Part shown: positions 9,352 through 17,549 of the stretch, piece after piece
How positions within the stretch are numbered: the stretch's first letter is position 1
How the letters are laid out: the number at the start of each line of letters is the position of its first letter
Origin: DAOUCV01 sp034432095
Lineage (GTDB): Bacteria > Chloroflexota > Dehalococcoidia > Dehalococcoidales > UBA2162
Assembly (NCBI GenBank): GCA_034432095.1
Contig: DAOUCV010000026.1
Location: 49,395 to 113,394, forward strand
Length of the DNA stretch: 64,000 nt
Reading direction: 5' to 3'
The notes under the pieces: model-generated
What the model saw: only the letters and a program-made list of their open reading frames with translations
The model's database searches: none
Told to the model about the DNA's origin: nothing
Position numbers and translations under genes: made by a program

Positions 9352-10620
9352 ATGGGACTGGAAGAATACTTAGGTGATATGGAGATGTGCTGCCGGTGTT
9401 CTGCCTGCAAGTTTATACCCATGCAAAGGGTGACCGGATTTCAGTACGCAAATGTGTGTCCCAGCATATCGAAGTATGATTTCCATGCCTACTCGGGCGG
9501 CGGAAGATTAAACATCGCCGCGGCGATGTTGAAGAATAAAATTGAGTATTCCGACAAGCTCCTCGATATTGTGTACAACTGTCAGATGTGCGGTGCCTGT
9601 GATATATCCTGTAAATATGCTATGGATATGGAGGTACTTGAGCCCATCTATGAATTCCGCATCAGAGCTGTGGAAACAGGACATACCCACCCGGCTCTTG
9701 ATAAAGTTATCAGGAGCCTGGGCAAACAGGGTAGTATGGTGCCCGGCGTCAGGGGCAAGCGTGGCGACTGGGCGGCCGGCCTGGACTTAAAGGACGCTAC
9801 TGAAGAGAAGGTGGCTGTTTTATATCATGTCGGCTGTCTGGCGAGCTACGACAAGAATTACCAGAAGCTGGCTAGAGCTATTGCCAAGATATTACAGAAG
9901 GCTGGTGTCAACTTCGGTATCGCTGGCGACGCTGAGACCTGCTGCGGCGGGCGGGCTTATCAGATGGGCTATAAAGAGGACTTTCTAAATCAGGCAAAAA
10001 AGAACGTGGAAATGATAAAAAGAGCAGGGGCAAAAACATTGGTCACCGGCTGTGCCGACGGCTATCAGGCTTTCAAGGTGCTCTACGACAAATACAACCT
10101 CAAGGGTGAGTGGGAAGTCGTGCATATCACCGAGTTAATAGCCCGCCTGATTAAACAGGGCAAACTCAAGCTGAACAAGAAAGTTAATATGAATGTCACT
10201 TACCATGACCCCTGCCACCTCGGCAGGCTGAGTGAGCCGTGGATTCACTGGGAGGGGAAAAAGGTTCCGGGGCACCGGTTTGTCTTCGACCCGCCCAAGA
10301 CCTATCGCCGGGGTACCAATGGCGTTTATGACCCACCGAGGGATGTGCTGAACAGCATTCCCGGTGTAAGGCTTACCGAGATGGTCAGGATAAAGGAATA
10401 CTCCTGGTGCTGCGGGGCCGGTGGCGGCGTTAATGAGTCCAACCCTGAGTTTTCCCTGTGGACCGCCAAAGAAAGGCTCGAAGAAGCTGAGTCTACCGGG
10501 GCTGAGGCGATTGTTACCACCTGTCCCTGGTGCGAAAAGAACCTTAGCGAAGCCATCAAGGAAACCGGCAGCAGCCTGAAGGTGTACGATATCGTTGAAC
10601 TCGTAGAAAAGGCAATCTGA
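9352..10620 (+). CDS. Fe-S oxidoreductase with two CCG domains (GlcF/HdrD-like)
   Basis: A 422-residue electron-transfer subunit. The N-terminal ferredoxin-like region has one cysteine cluster at MCCRCSACKF with a distal Cys, and a second at CQMCGACDISCKYA. Two C-terminal cysteine-rich (CCG) domains follow, the first containing CCGGRAYQMG and the second HDPCHLGRL and CCGAGGG. Heterodisulfide reductase HdrD and glycolate oxidase GlcF share this architecture. The ATG at 9352 is chosen because AGGAAGGAG ends 6 nt before it; an upstream GTG (9325) lacks a ribosome site. It sits between two flavoprotein genes, so it probably accepts their electrons and passes them to quinone or another carrier. 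Confidence 0.9.
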   Translation: MGLEEYLGDMEMCCRCSACKFIPMQRVTGFQYANVCPSISKYDFHAYSGGGRLNIAAAMLKNKIEYSDKLLDIVYNCQMCGACDISCKYAMDMEVLEPIYEFRIRAVETGHTHPALDKVIRSLGKQGSMVPGVRGKRGDWAAGLDLKDATEEKVAVLYHVGCLASYDKNYQKLARAIAKILQKAGVNFGIAGDAETCCGGRAYQMGYKEDFLNQAKKNVEMIKRAGAKTLVTGCADGYQAFKVLYDKYNLKGEWEVVHITELIARLIKQGKLKLNKKVNMNVTYHDPCHLGRLSEPWIHWEGKKVPGHRFVFDPPKTYRRGTNGVYDPPRDVLNSIPGVRLTEMVRIKEYSWCCGAGGGVNESNPEFSLWTAKERLEEAESTGAEAIVTTCPWCEKNLSEAIKETGSSLKVYDIVELVEKAI

Positions 10621-10638
10621 GAAAGGGGGCAATGAACC

Positions 10639-12108
10639 ATGGCTTTAAGCAAGGACATTTATCAGGCGTTCGAAGATGTGGTGGGAAAGGAGTACATCTG
10701 TGATGACCCGGCAATAATGCCGGCGTATCATTCGGCTGAGCTCGCCGCGGTAATTCTTCCCAAGAACACCGCGGAAGTTCAAGCGATAGTCAAGCTATGT
10801 AACAAATTCAAGCTGAAATTCAGAGCGGTATGTACCGGCTGGACGGGGATGTTCCCCAAGGGGATTATCTATTTAGACCTGAGAAGGATGAACCGCATCA
10901 TTGAGATCAATGAGAAAAATATGTATGCCGTGGTTGAGCCGTATGTCATCTCAGCACAGCTACAAGCCGAGCTATTCAAGAGGGGCTTGAATTGCAACAT
11001 AAAGGGAGCGGGGTCTAACTGCACGGCGCTCCTCAGGGGTCACGGACATATGGACCAGACCACCAGTGGCGACGACCGAAACCATCTGGCGGTAGAATGG
11101 GTAACTCCTGAAGGGGAAATAGTCAGGTTGGGTTCGCTGGGGTCTTCGGATGAATGGTTCTGTGGTGACGGGCCAGGACCGTCTTTAAGGTGCTTGATTA
11201 GCAGTGCGGTGCCGCCAGGCGTAACACCGGGTGTATTTACAAAAGTGGCGATGAAGCTTTATCACTGGCCAGGACCCCCAAGATTTCCAATAACAGGGGT
11301 ATCACCAAATTACACCCTGAGTGAGATACCACCTGGCTTCATGGTACGATATTTCAGCTTCCCGTCACCAGAGAAAATGTATGAGGCGGAGCTAAAGATA
11401 GGTGAGAGTGAAATAGCCTTTGAGCTAATGGGTTTCAATATGTCAATGGTAGCAGCGAATATAACAACTTGTAATGAAGAAGAGGCGGAAGTCTTCGGGC
11501 GGCTAAACAAGTTGGTGCAGGGGCCTGGCTTTATGGTAATCATCGCCGGCAACTCTCCGGAAGACTTTGACTATAAGAAACGGGTGCTGGAGCAAATTAT
11601 CAGTGAAACTGACGGGCAGTCCTTAAAACCAGTCGAAGACCCCAAAATTGAAGGGGTTCTGTTGTGCCAGTGTATAAGAATTAGTGCCTCCATTAGAGAG
11701 ACGTTCCGGGCTGGAGGGGTCTTTAATTCAATTCCTGTTATGGGCCAAAGAGACTTGACGCTCAAATGGATGTTAGGGGCTGCCAGGGCAAAGGAGCCCT
11801 TGATAAGTAAGGGGTTGATAGTGGATGATGGCGCCGCGGGCTTTGGCTGGGGAGTTGAACATGGGCATCTCGGGAAAACTGAGATATTCTGCCGGTACGA
11901 CCGTCTCAACCCTGAAGCGGTAAAAGCCGTGCAGGAATGGCAAAGGGAGCAAACTAAGAGGGCTTTTGATGGCCGCTTCTTCGCCTCCACAATGGGCCCG
12001 ATTGATGAAATCGGACCAGCTTTGTCAAATTACCATATATGGTTGAGGAAGGTTCAGAAAGCACTTGACCCGAATGATGTATCACCCGCGGGAGGCGCAC
12101 TTGTCTAG
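10639..12108 (+). CDS. FAD-binding oxidoreductase, second GlcD/GlcE-like subunit
   Basis: A 489-residue PCMH-type flavoprotein. The FAD domain includes VILPKNTAEVQAIVKLC, GIIYLDLRRMNRIIEI and VVEPYVISAQL. The C-terminus KALDPNDVSPAGGALV matches the family end DPNxxxxPG. It begins 18 nt after the Fe-S protein gene, with GAAAGGGGGC upstream of the ATG, so the three genes are one transcription unit. It may be the second flavin subunit of a GlcDEF-like dehydrogenase or have its own substrate. Its central region is divergent from GlcD and the substrate is unknown. Confidence 0.83.
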   Translation: MALSKDIYQAFEDVVGKEYICDDPAIMPAYHSAELAAVILPKNTAEVQAIVKLCNKFKLKFRAVCTGWTGMFPKGIIYLDLRRMNRIIEINEKNMYAVVEPYVISAQLQAELFKRGLNCNIKGAGSNCTALLRGHGHMDQTTSGDDRNHLAVEWVTPEGEIVRLGSLGSSDEWFCGDGPGPSLRCLISSAVPPGVTPGVFTKVAMKLYHWPGPPRFPITGVSPNYTLSEIPPGFMVRYFSFPSPEKMYEAELKIGESEIAFELMGFNMSMVAANITTCNEEEAEVFGRLNKLVQGPGFMVIIAGNSPEDFDYKKRVLEQIISETDGQSLKPVEDPKIEGVLLCQCIRISASIRETFRAGGVFNSIPVMGQRDLTLKWMLGAARAKEPLISKGLIVDDGAAGFGWGVEHGHLGKTEIFCRYDRLNPEAVKAVQEWQREQTKRAFDGRFFASTMGPIDEIGPALSNYHIWLRKVQKALDPNDVSPAGGALV

Positions 12109-12224
12109 TCCCGGCTGGCGGGGGAGCGGAGATTGCTCCGACCGCTCAATAACAAAACAGGAGAAGATGTGTAAATGGACACGAGATTGATACCTGGTGT
12201 ATTGACAGCAAGGAGACGGAATAG

Positions 12225-12896
12225 ATGAGCATTAAGGTACTGACTATTAAAGAGGACATCCTGGGCGCTAACGAAGAAAAAGCGAAGGCAAACCGGGAAC
12301 TGGTAGATAAACACCACATCCTTATGATTAACATCATGTCCTCACCCGGGGCGGGCAAGACCAGTCTTATCCTACAAACCATAAACAGGTTCAAGGGGAA
12401 AACCCGTATTGCTGTTATTGAGGGTGATGTTGCTTCGACAATGGATGCCGATAAGGTAAGCAAGCTAGCTGTCCCGGTAATTCAAATAAATACCGCTGGT
12501 GCCTGCCACCTTGATGCCAATATGATTAGGAAGGCGCTGGATAATCTAGCTCTTGAGCAGATTGACCTCCTCCTTATCGAAAATGTCGGTAATCTTATCT
12601 GCACGGCTGAGTTTGCCCTCGGTGCCCATAAACAGGTAATGCTCTTGAGCGTTCCCGAAGGCGATGACAAACCTTATAAATACCCCTTAATGTTTACGGA
12701 AGCTGATGTGGTGCTGGTAAACAAAATCGATGTCCTGCCGTACTTTGATTTTAATGTTAACGCCTTCTCTAAAGCAGTCAGTGGTCTAAACCCTTCGGCT
12801 AAAATATTCCCGGTTTCCGCTAAGACGGGCGAAGGTCTGGAAGCATGGTTCTCCTGGCTTGAAAACGCGATAAAACAGCAAACCAGCACAGCTTAG
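12225..12896 (+). CDS. hypB: Hydrogenase/urease nickel incorporation GTPase HypB
   Basis: A 223-residue SIMIBI-class GTPase. The Walker A motif is SSPGAGKTSL near residue 40. GDVASTMDADK follows, then the switch/metal region TAGACHLDANMI with its Cys-His pair, and VNKIDVLPYFDF for guanine recognition. HypB supplies nickel to NiFe-hydrogenase maturation. The N-terminal CxxCGC high-affinity nickel site of enterobacterial HypB is absent, as in many other bacteria. AAGGAGACGG precedes the ATG. No hypA or hydrogenase structural gene lies in the window, so its client enzyme is elsewhere. The preceding 116-nt gap has a weak GAGCGG...CCGCTC hairpin. Confidence 0.92.
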   Translation: MSIKVLTIKEDILGANEEKAKANRELVDKHHILMINIMSSPGAGKTSLILQTINRFKGKTRIAVIEGDVASTMDADKVSKLAVPVIQINTAGACHLDANMIRKALDNLALEQIDLLLIENVGNLICTAEFALGAHKQVMLLSVPEGDDKPYKYPLMFTEADVVLVNKIDVLPYFDFNVNAFSKAVSGLNPSAKIFPVSAKTGEGLEAWFSWLENAIKQQTSTA

Positions 12897-12950
12897 GGTT
12901 ACTTTGCGGCTGCGAAATTCATGCCGGAGGAGGCCGATGCGCCTGGTCTT

Positions 12951-13545
12951 TCATTGCTCTACATCCAGTCCCCATATCCTGAACAACTCCTTGTAGAACT
13001 CAGGACGGGGGAAGTCAGGCCTCATCTCAAAGCTGGAATAGGTATATCCGGCACCCCTCTTTCCCCATTGCCTGAGCTCCAAGATTAAGTCTTCTATCTT
13101 ATCTTTAGGCACGGAGAAAATGAGTTCGTCCTCTCCTGGCATTGCCCGCTGCTGCTCGCCGGCACAGGGCAGGCTAATCCGGTACCGGCCTGTTAACATT
13201 ACATCCACAACGGCGTAAACGCACGAGTTTATCGGGTCCAATTGAGAGCTCACCAGGATGCCCTCTCTATTCGGTCGCCTCGGGCTCCACCAGCCCGAAG
13301 CTGATTAACGGGGCCCAGCACCAGTTGTCCTCTTTCAGCATGGCTACAGTAATTCTCTGCCGACGCGACATGGCGAAAGCCTGACATTGCGAAAGATGAA
13401 AGCCACGGTCTCGCCGTGGTCTGAAGGCGTCTTTGGGGGGTTCCTCTTTCTTCTCAAGCATCTTCACCGCTAGGGGGGAAGTCCTCAATAGCAGTAACTT
13501 CTCAAGGTCTTCTCCATATTGATTGTAATCGCTGATTGTTATCAT
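12951..13545 (-). pseudogene. Broken DUF169-family gene
   Basis: Two pieces lie in different frames. Residues 1-92 (13545-13267) look like the DUF169 N-terminus: LLLLRTSPLAVKML, then CQAFAMSRR and WCWAPLISFGLVEP. The frame then hits TAG. A second frame (13253-12951, readable back to about 13279) matches the DUF169 C-terminus: SCVYAVVDVMLTGRYRISLPCAGE and DELIFSVPKDKIEDLI. As I recall the family, some 60 middle residues that should join these parts are missing. An internal deletion plus frameshift is therefore more likely than a single base error. DUF169 function is unknown. Two small expressed proteins cannot be fully ruled out. Confidence 0.65.
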
Positions 13546-13646
13546 ATAGACTTACCCCCGCTATGAGGCAATAATGCGCCTTGTGCCGACAAGCTTCAGG
13601 TAATTGTTGAGGTACTGTGGGATATAGCCTGCCCCATATTAAAGAG

Positions 13647-14039
13647 CTACTTTTTCACAAACTTCGCCACTCTAGCTAGCAGCTCTTCAGGGCTAACTGG
13701 CTTTTCAATGTAATCTTCAGCGTCGAGGGTAAACCCGCGGCTAACTGGGATCCCTGTCCCCGCACGCTTAGCTGAAAAACCCGTTAACATGAGGGTCGGG
13801 ATTTTACTGAGTTGAGGGTCTTTTTTGAGCTGTTCAGCAGCCGTGAACCCATTTTTGACTGGCATTATCACATCCAAGAGAATCAAATCAGGTTTTTCCT
13901 CTCTTGCTTTCCGTAATGCCTCATCACCTTCACGGGCGACTATTACCTCATAAGCCTTACTCTCTAGGATAGTTTTGGTTGACTCCACAAAGTCCATATC
14001 ATCGTCAACAAGCAAAATTCTGGTTTTCTTCTGCTTCAT
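13647..14039 (-). CDS. Stand-alone response regulator receiver protein
   Basis: A 130-residue single-domain CheY-like receiver. It has the acidic pair in ILLVDDDMDF, the phosphoacceptor Asp in LILLDVIMPVKNG, the Thr in LMLTGFSA, and the Lys in YIEKPVSPEELL. There is no output domain. The ATG at 14039 is preferred over a TTG at 14054 because GAGGAGAG lies 4-5 nt before it. It follows a second receiver gene by 36 nt, and both follow the histidine kinase-metF pair on the same strand. A phosphorelay with that kinase is a reasonable inference. Confidence 0.9.
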   Translation of the reverse strand: MKQKKTRILLVDDDMDFVESTKTILESKAYEVIVAREGDEALRKAREEKPDLILLDVIMPVKNGFTAAEQLKKDPQLSKIPTLMLTGFSAKRAGTGIPVSRGFTLDAEDYIEKPVSPEELLARVAKFVKK

Positions 14040-14075
14040 TGTTTCTCTCCTCAAGTATTGAGCCTATGGCCCAGG

Positions 14076-14477
14076 TCAGACCTTCTGTCTCTTTTTGATA
14101 AGCTTGCCCACCCTCTCCAGCAGAACATCAGGGGAAACAGGCTTCTCAACATAATCATCGACATCGAGCTCGAGACCGGTCTCCAGCTCGTAGCGACGGC
14201 GACTAGCCTCCTCCCTTACTGAGGTTAGAATTAGAATGGGTATATCCTTGAACTTTGCCCATCTTGGGTCTTGCAACTCTTTACATACCCCAAACCCATC
14301 CAGCTTTGGCATCAACAGGTCGAGGATCATCAGGTCAGGTTTTTCCGCTTTGAGGGTAGCTAAACCTTCTATCCCGTCTCGGGCGGTAACCACCTGATAG
14401 CCCTGAGTTTCCAGAATCATACTTACCGCATCTAAGATGTCCGGGTCGTCATCAACTACCAATATCTTCGCTGGCAT
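14076..14477 (-). CDS. Stand-alone response regulator receiver protein
   Basis: A 133-residue CheY-like receiver with no output domain. It has acidic residues in ILVVDDDPDI, the phosphoacceptor Asp in LMILDLLMPKLDG, the Thr/Ser position in ILILTSVREE, and the Lys in YVEKPVSPDVLL. GAGGAGGATAAT precedes the ATG. It begins 17 nt after the end of the MetF-like gene. Both receivers carry an insertion near the alpha4 region before the DDYVEKP/EDYIEKP strand. This suggests they descend from one duplication and share a partner. Confidence 0.9.
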   Translation of the reverse strand: MPAKILVVDDDPDILDAVSMILETQGYQVVTARDGIEGLATLKAEKPDLMILDLLMPKLDGFGVCKELQDPRWAKFKDIPILILTSVREEASRRRYELETGLELDVDDYVEKPVSPDVLLERVGKLIKKRQKV

Positions 14478-14494
14478 ATTATCCTCCTCTGCAA

Positions 14495-15412
14495 TTATAA
14501 TACAGGTCTGGGCAATAATCCAGCCTGCTTTACAATTTCCGGGACGATGTCCTCCCAGCCGACTGCCATAATATGGATGCCGTGCACTCCGGGTATTTCC
14601 TTGAGTTGCTCAATAATCTCAAGAGCGATTTTCACTCCCTCCTCTTTGGCATTCCTCGCCTCTTCCATTCTGGTGACTATCTCATCGGGGACACTGACTC
14701 CGGAAACATAGTCGCGCATATAGCGAGCCATACCTGCTGACCTGATGGGTATTACTCCAGCTAGAATATGTACCTGCTTGTCCAGACCTTTATCGGTAAC
14801 CATCGCCATCCATCTGGCGAACTTGGCTACATCATAGACTGCCTGGGTTTGAATAAAGTCAGCTCCTGCTTTTATCTTCTTAGCCAGTCTCGTTACTCGG
14901 AACTCAAAGGGGTCAGCATAGGGATTCTCCGCAGCGCCAATGAATAGCGGGACTTCTCCAGAGATATCCTCGCCGCAGAGAAGTTTCTTCTCATCCCGCA
15001 TTTTCTTCAGGGTTTGAATTAACTGGATGGAGTCAATATCAAAGACATTCTTGGCTGTGGGGTGATTGCCAAACTTTTGATGGTCGCCGCTAAGGCAGAG
15101 GATATTGCCGATGCCCAGAGCTACCGCCCCCAGTACATCGCTTTGAATGGCGATTCTGTTGCGGTCTCGGCAGACGATCTGCATAACTGGGTCAACCCCC
15201 TGTTGCTTTAGAAGGAGACAACCGGCGAAGCTGGACATACGAACGATGGCGGTCTGATTATCAGTTACATTGACGGCATCGCAACAGTTACGGAGTAGTT
15301 CACCCCTCCTCAGCATCACCGTAGCGCTAGTCCCCTTGGGTGGACCTGCCTCAGCAGTAACGGCGAACCCCCCACTTTCCAGGACCTTCTCCAGATTTGT
15401 TCCTGCTTTCAT
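14495..15412 (-). CDS. metF: Methylenetetrahydrofolate reductase family protein (MetF-like)
   Basis: A 305-residue TIM-barrel flavoprotein of the MTHFR family, which reduces 5,10-methylene-THF to 5-methyl-THF. Visible family features are the early AVTAEAGPPKG strand (the usual E-x-x-P-P-K/R position), NVTDNQTA, NILCLSGDHQ, and ADFIQTQAVYD for flavin/folate binding. Length is normal for the MetF catalytic domain. Its ATG overlaps the stop of the histidine kinase gene by 4 nt, so translation is coupled. With metV and fdhA upstream this forms the methyl branch of the Wood-Ljungdahl pathway. The electron donor is probably not NADH alone, since MetV-type partners link MetF to other carriers. Confidence 0.87.
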   Translation of the reverse strand: MKAGTNLEKVLESGGFAVTAEAGPPKGTSATVMLRRGELLRNCCDAVNVTDNQTAIVRMSSFAGCLLLKQQGVDPVMQIVCRDRNRIAIQSDVLGAVALGIGNILCLSGDHQKFGNHPTAKNVFDIDSIQLIQTLKKMRDEKKLLCGEDISGEVPLFIGAAENPYADPFEFRVTRLAKKIKAGADFIQTQAVYDVAKFARWMAMVTDKGLDKQVHILAGVIPIRSAGMARYMRDYVSGVSVPDEIVTRMEEARNAKEEGVKIALEIIEQLKEIPGVHGIHIMAVGWEDIVPEIVKQAGLLPRPVL

Positions 15413-16884
15413 TGTTGTTGCCTCCGTTCTATTTCACACTTAGGTAAGCGGAAGGAAAATTTGCTGCCTACGTTATTCTCGGGGCAAGGGGACTCAACCC
15501 ATATCGTCCCTCCATGTGCCTCTATAATCCTCCTGGCTATGGATAGCCCTAAGCCTGTGCCCTTCGTTTCCACATTACTGGCACGGAAAAAGTCTTCAAA
15601 GATGTGGGGCAGGTCCTGGGGAGGGATGCCAATCCCGGTATCGATGACTTCAACCCGTATGTCCCTGTCTTCTTCCTCCACTCTGACCGTTATTGTGCCC
15701 TCAGGGGTGTAGGTAATAGCATTGCTCACCAGATTGGTTATCACCTGCTGGAGACGAGGGGCTGAGCCACGAATATTAGGGACTGACCCGGGCAACTCCA
15801 CCTTGAGCTTTAGTCCCTTTTCCTTTGCCCGGTCACGCAGGTCGTCGCACCCGGTCTTGACCACCTGGCACAGGGAGATCTCCTTCATCTCTTCAACAAG
15901 CTGCCCGGTTTCAATGCGGGGGATATCGAGAAGGTCGCTGATTAGACTCAGGAGTTCATTAATCCTTCTGGTGCTCCTTTCCAGCATATTCTTCTGTTTG
16001 GCAGTGATTTCCCCGGCATATCCACCCAGCATAACCCACAGGAAACCTTGGATAGCCGTAAGCGGGGCTTTAAGGTCATGAGCGGCAATGCCCAGGAAGC
16101 GGAGGAAGCGACTTTTCTCTTCTTCAAGCTTGGCTATCTCCCTTGAAGCTTGCTCTAATTCTCCCGTTTTCTCTCGAAGCAGGTACTCTCTTAATTGAAC
16201 TACTTCTCTCTGTCTCTTCCTCAGCTCTCCTGAGATAGCTGTGGTCATATACGTGGTAGCATAAAGAATAACCACTAAAGCGGTAAGAACCGATAAGATA
16301 TAACCCCCCTCTTTATACAGTGTCGGAGGAGCAAAGCCTACTAGATTGACATGGGCTATCACTCCGGCATATTCCAGCCCTACCAGCAAAGTTATCATTA
16401 GCGTTGCTACAGTTGCTAGCAGATATACCGTCCGGTAAGGCTGGATTATGCTGGCAATGATAATGTGGAATACGAAGAAGAAGATAAATGGGTTTTCTAT
16501 TCCGCCGGTAAAGTGAAGAATTGCGGTGAGGGCCAATAGGTCGAAGATGGTGTTGATGTAGCCATAGGTTCGGGATTTCTGGATTATCATGCCGGGCTTC
16601 TCAGTTCGGAGTCTTCGCACCTGGTAAATTAGAATCAGGTTATACCCGGCCAATATGACACAGATAATATAGACCGGGAGGGTGGGGAACCCAATATGGA
16701 AAACCTTTGACGCTAACAAGGTAGCAACAATCACCCCGAGAATAGCCAGCCATTTCAGGCGAATGAGAATCCTTCGCCGCATTAATAATGCGGCTTCCTC
16801 GGGGGTGTATTCGTGTTTCCCCTCCTCCTTCCCCCCATCCAGCAGGTAAGCCAGGGATTGCAGGGACTTGTTCCACCGCCTCAT
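15409..16884 (-). CDS. Membrane sensor histidine kinase embedded in the one-carbon operon
   Basis: A 491-residue kinase. The N-terminal half has about six hydrophobic segments between residues 40 and 215, followed by a coiled-coil-like linker. HisKA follows with the phosphoacceptor His in GIAAHDLKAPL, near residue 270. The ATPase domain has the N box (NLVSNAITYTPEG), G1 (DTGIGIPPQDL), F box (FEDFFR) and G2 (GTGLGLSI). The ATG at 16884 is chosen because AGAGGGG lies about 9 nt upstream, leaving a 5-nt gap after metV. The stop overlaps metF. There is no obvious extracytoplasmic sensor domain, so the signal may be sensed in the membrane. Likely partners are the two receivers downstream. Confidence 0.92.
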   Translation of the reverse strand: MRRWNKSLQSLAYLLDGGKEEGKHEYTPEEAALLMRRRILIRLKWLAILGVIVATLLASKVFHIGFPTLPVYIICVILAGYNLILIYQVRRLRTEKPGMIIQKSRTYGYINTIFDLLALTAILHFTGGIENPFIFFFVFHIIIASIIQPYRTVYLLATVATLMITLLVGLEYAGVIAHVNLVGFAPPTLYKEGGYILSVLTALVVILYATTYMTTAISGELRKRQREVVQLREYLLREKTGELEQASREIAKLEEEKSRFLRFLGIAAHDLKAPLTAIQGFLWVMLGGYAGEITAKQKNMLERSTRRINELLSLISDLLDIPRIETGQLVEEMKEISLCQVVKTGCDDLRDRAKEKGLKLKVELPGSVPNIRGSAPRLQQVITNLVSNAITYTPEGTITVRVEEEDRDIRVEVIDTGIGIPPQDLPHIFEDFFRASNVETKGTGLGLSIARRIIEAHGGTIWVESPCPENNVGSKFSFRLPKCEIERRQQQ

Positions 16885-16889
16885 TATTA

Positions 16890-17549
16890 TTACCCCTCTA
16901 AAGCAATCTTTCTGGGTCCCCCGGCGTGGCTGGTGCTCCAATCGCGGGGTGGGGCGATTTCCTCCAGCCGGTCCAGCTGCCCCAGAGTTTCCAGGCGCTC
17001 AATTATCATCTGCCAGGCGCAGGGGATGTCTGGTGATAGTTCGCACCTGCCCTTTACCGAACCACCGCAGGGCCCGTTAAGCAGGCTCTTAGCACATCTG
17101 ACCAGGGGGCATATACCCGCCGTCTGTGCCAGGACGCAACTACCGCACTGGGCACAAACCTCGATAAAATAACCCGGACTCTCCTCCTTACCAACAAACA
17201 AGGTGTTCAGTGCCGGATAAACAGGCTTGGGCTTCCCCAAATAGAGGGAAACAGTTTGTACTCCAAAGGCACAGGTGAGCACCAGGATACAATCGGCAGC
17301 ATCAATATCATTAGCATTCTCCTGCAAAGCTTCCCGTGTGAGCTCGTCACAGGCGGTGGGGATGACCATCCATCCGGTCACTTTCTTGCCGGCTTCCTCA
17401 AGCTTGGCTTTCATTTCCAGAACCTCGGATTTACCACCAGTTCGGCACAGAGTAGCACAGGTACCACACCCGATAAGGTAAACCCCCTGGCATTTACCCA
17501 GTAATTGCGTAACCTCTTCCCAGGGTTTTTGCTGGGTTATTGTCTTCAT
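16890..17549 (-). CDS. metV: MetV-like methylene-THF reductase C-terminal/zinc-Fe-S protein
   Basis: A 219-residue protein of the MTHFR_C family. Cysteines are dense: GCGTCATLCRTGG near residue 28, a middle TACDEL and LTCAFGVQ, then CAQCGSCVLAQTAGICPLVRC and the signature LLNGPCGGS near residues 165-170. In acetogens and related anaerobes MetV forms a complex with MetF and mediates its electron supply. Its ATG overlaps the stop of the nuoF-like gene by 4 nt, consistent with translational coupling in the fdhA-nuoE-nuoF-metV-HK-metF operon. Confidence 0.87.
   Translation of the reverse strand: MKTITQQKPWEEVTQLLGKCQGVYLIGCGTCATLCRTGGKSEVLEMKAKLEEAGKKVTGWMVIPTACDELTREALQENANDIDAADCILVLTCAFGVQTVSLYLGKPKPVYPALNTLFVGKEESPGYFIEVCAQCGSCVLAQTAGICPLVRCAKSLLNGPCGGSVKGRCELSPDIPCAWQMIIERLETLGQLDRLEEIAPPRDWSTSHAGGPRKIALEG

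Noticed and set aside
12109..12224. Small hypA or leader-peptide gene before hypB
   Set aside because: The only start with a ribosome-like site encodes seven residues, and no HypA motif is present.
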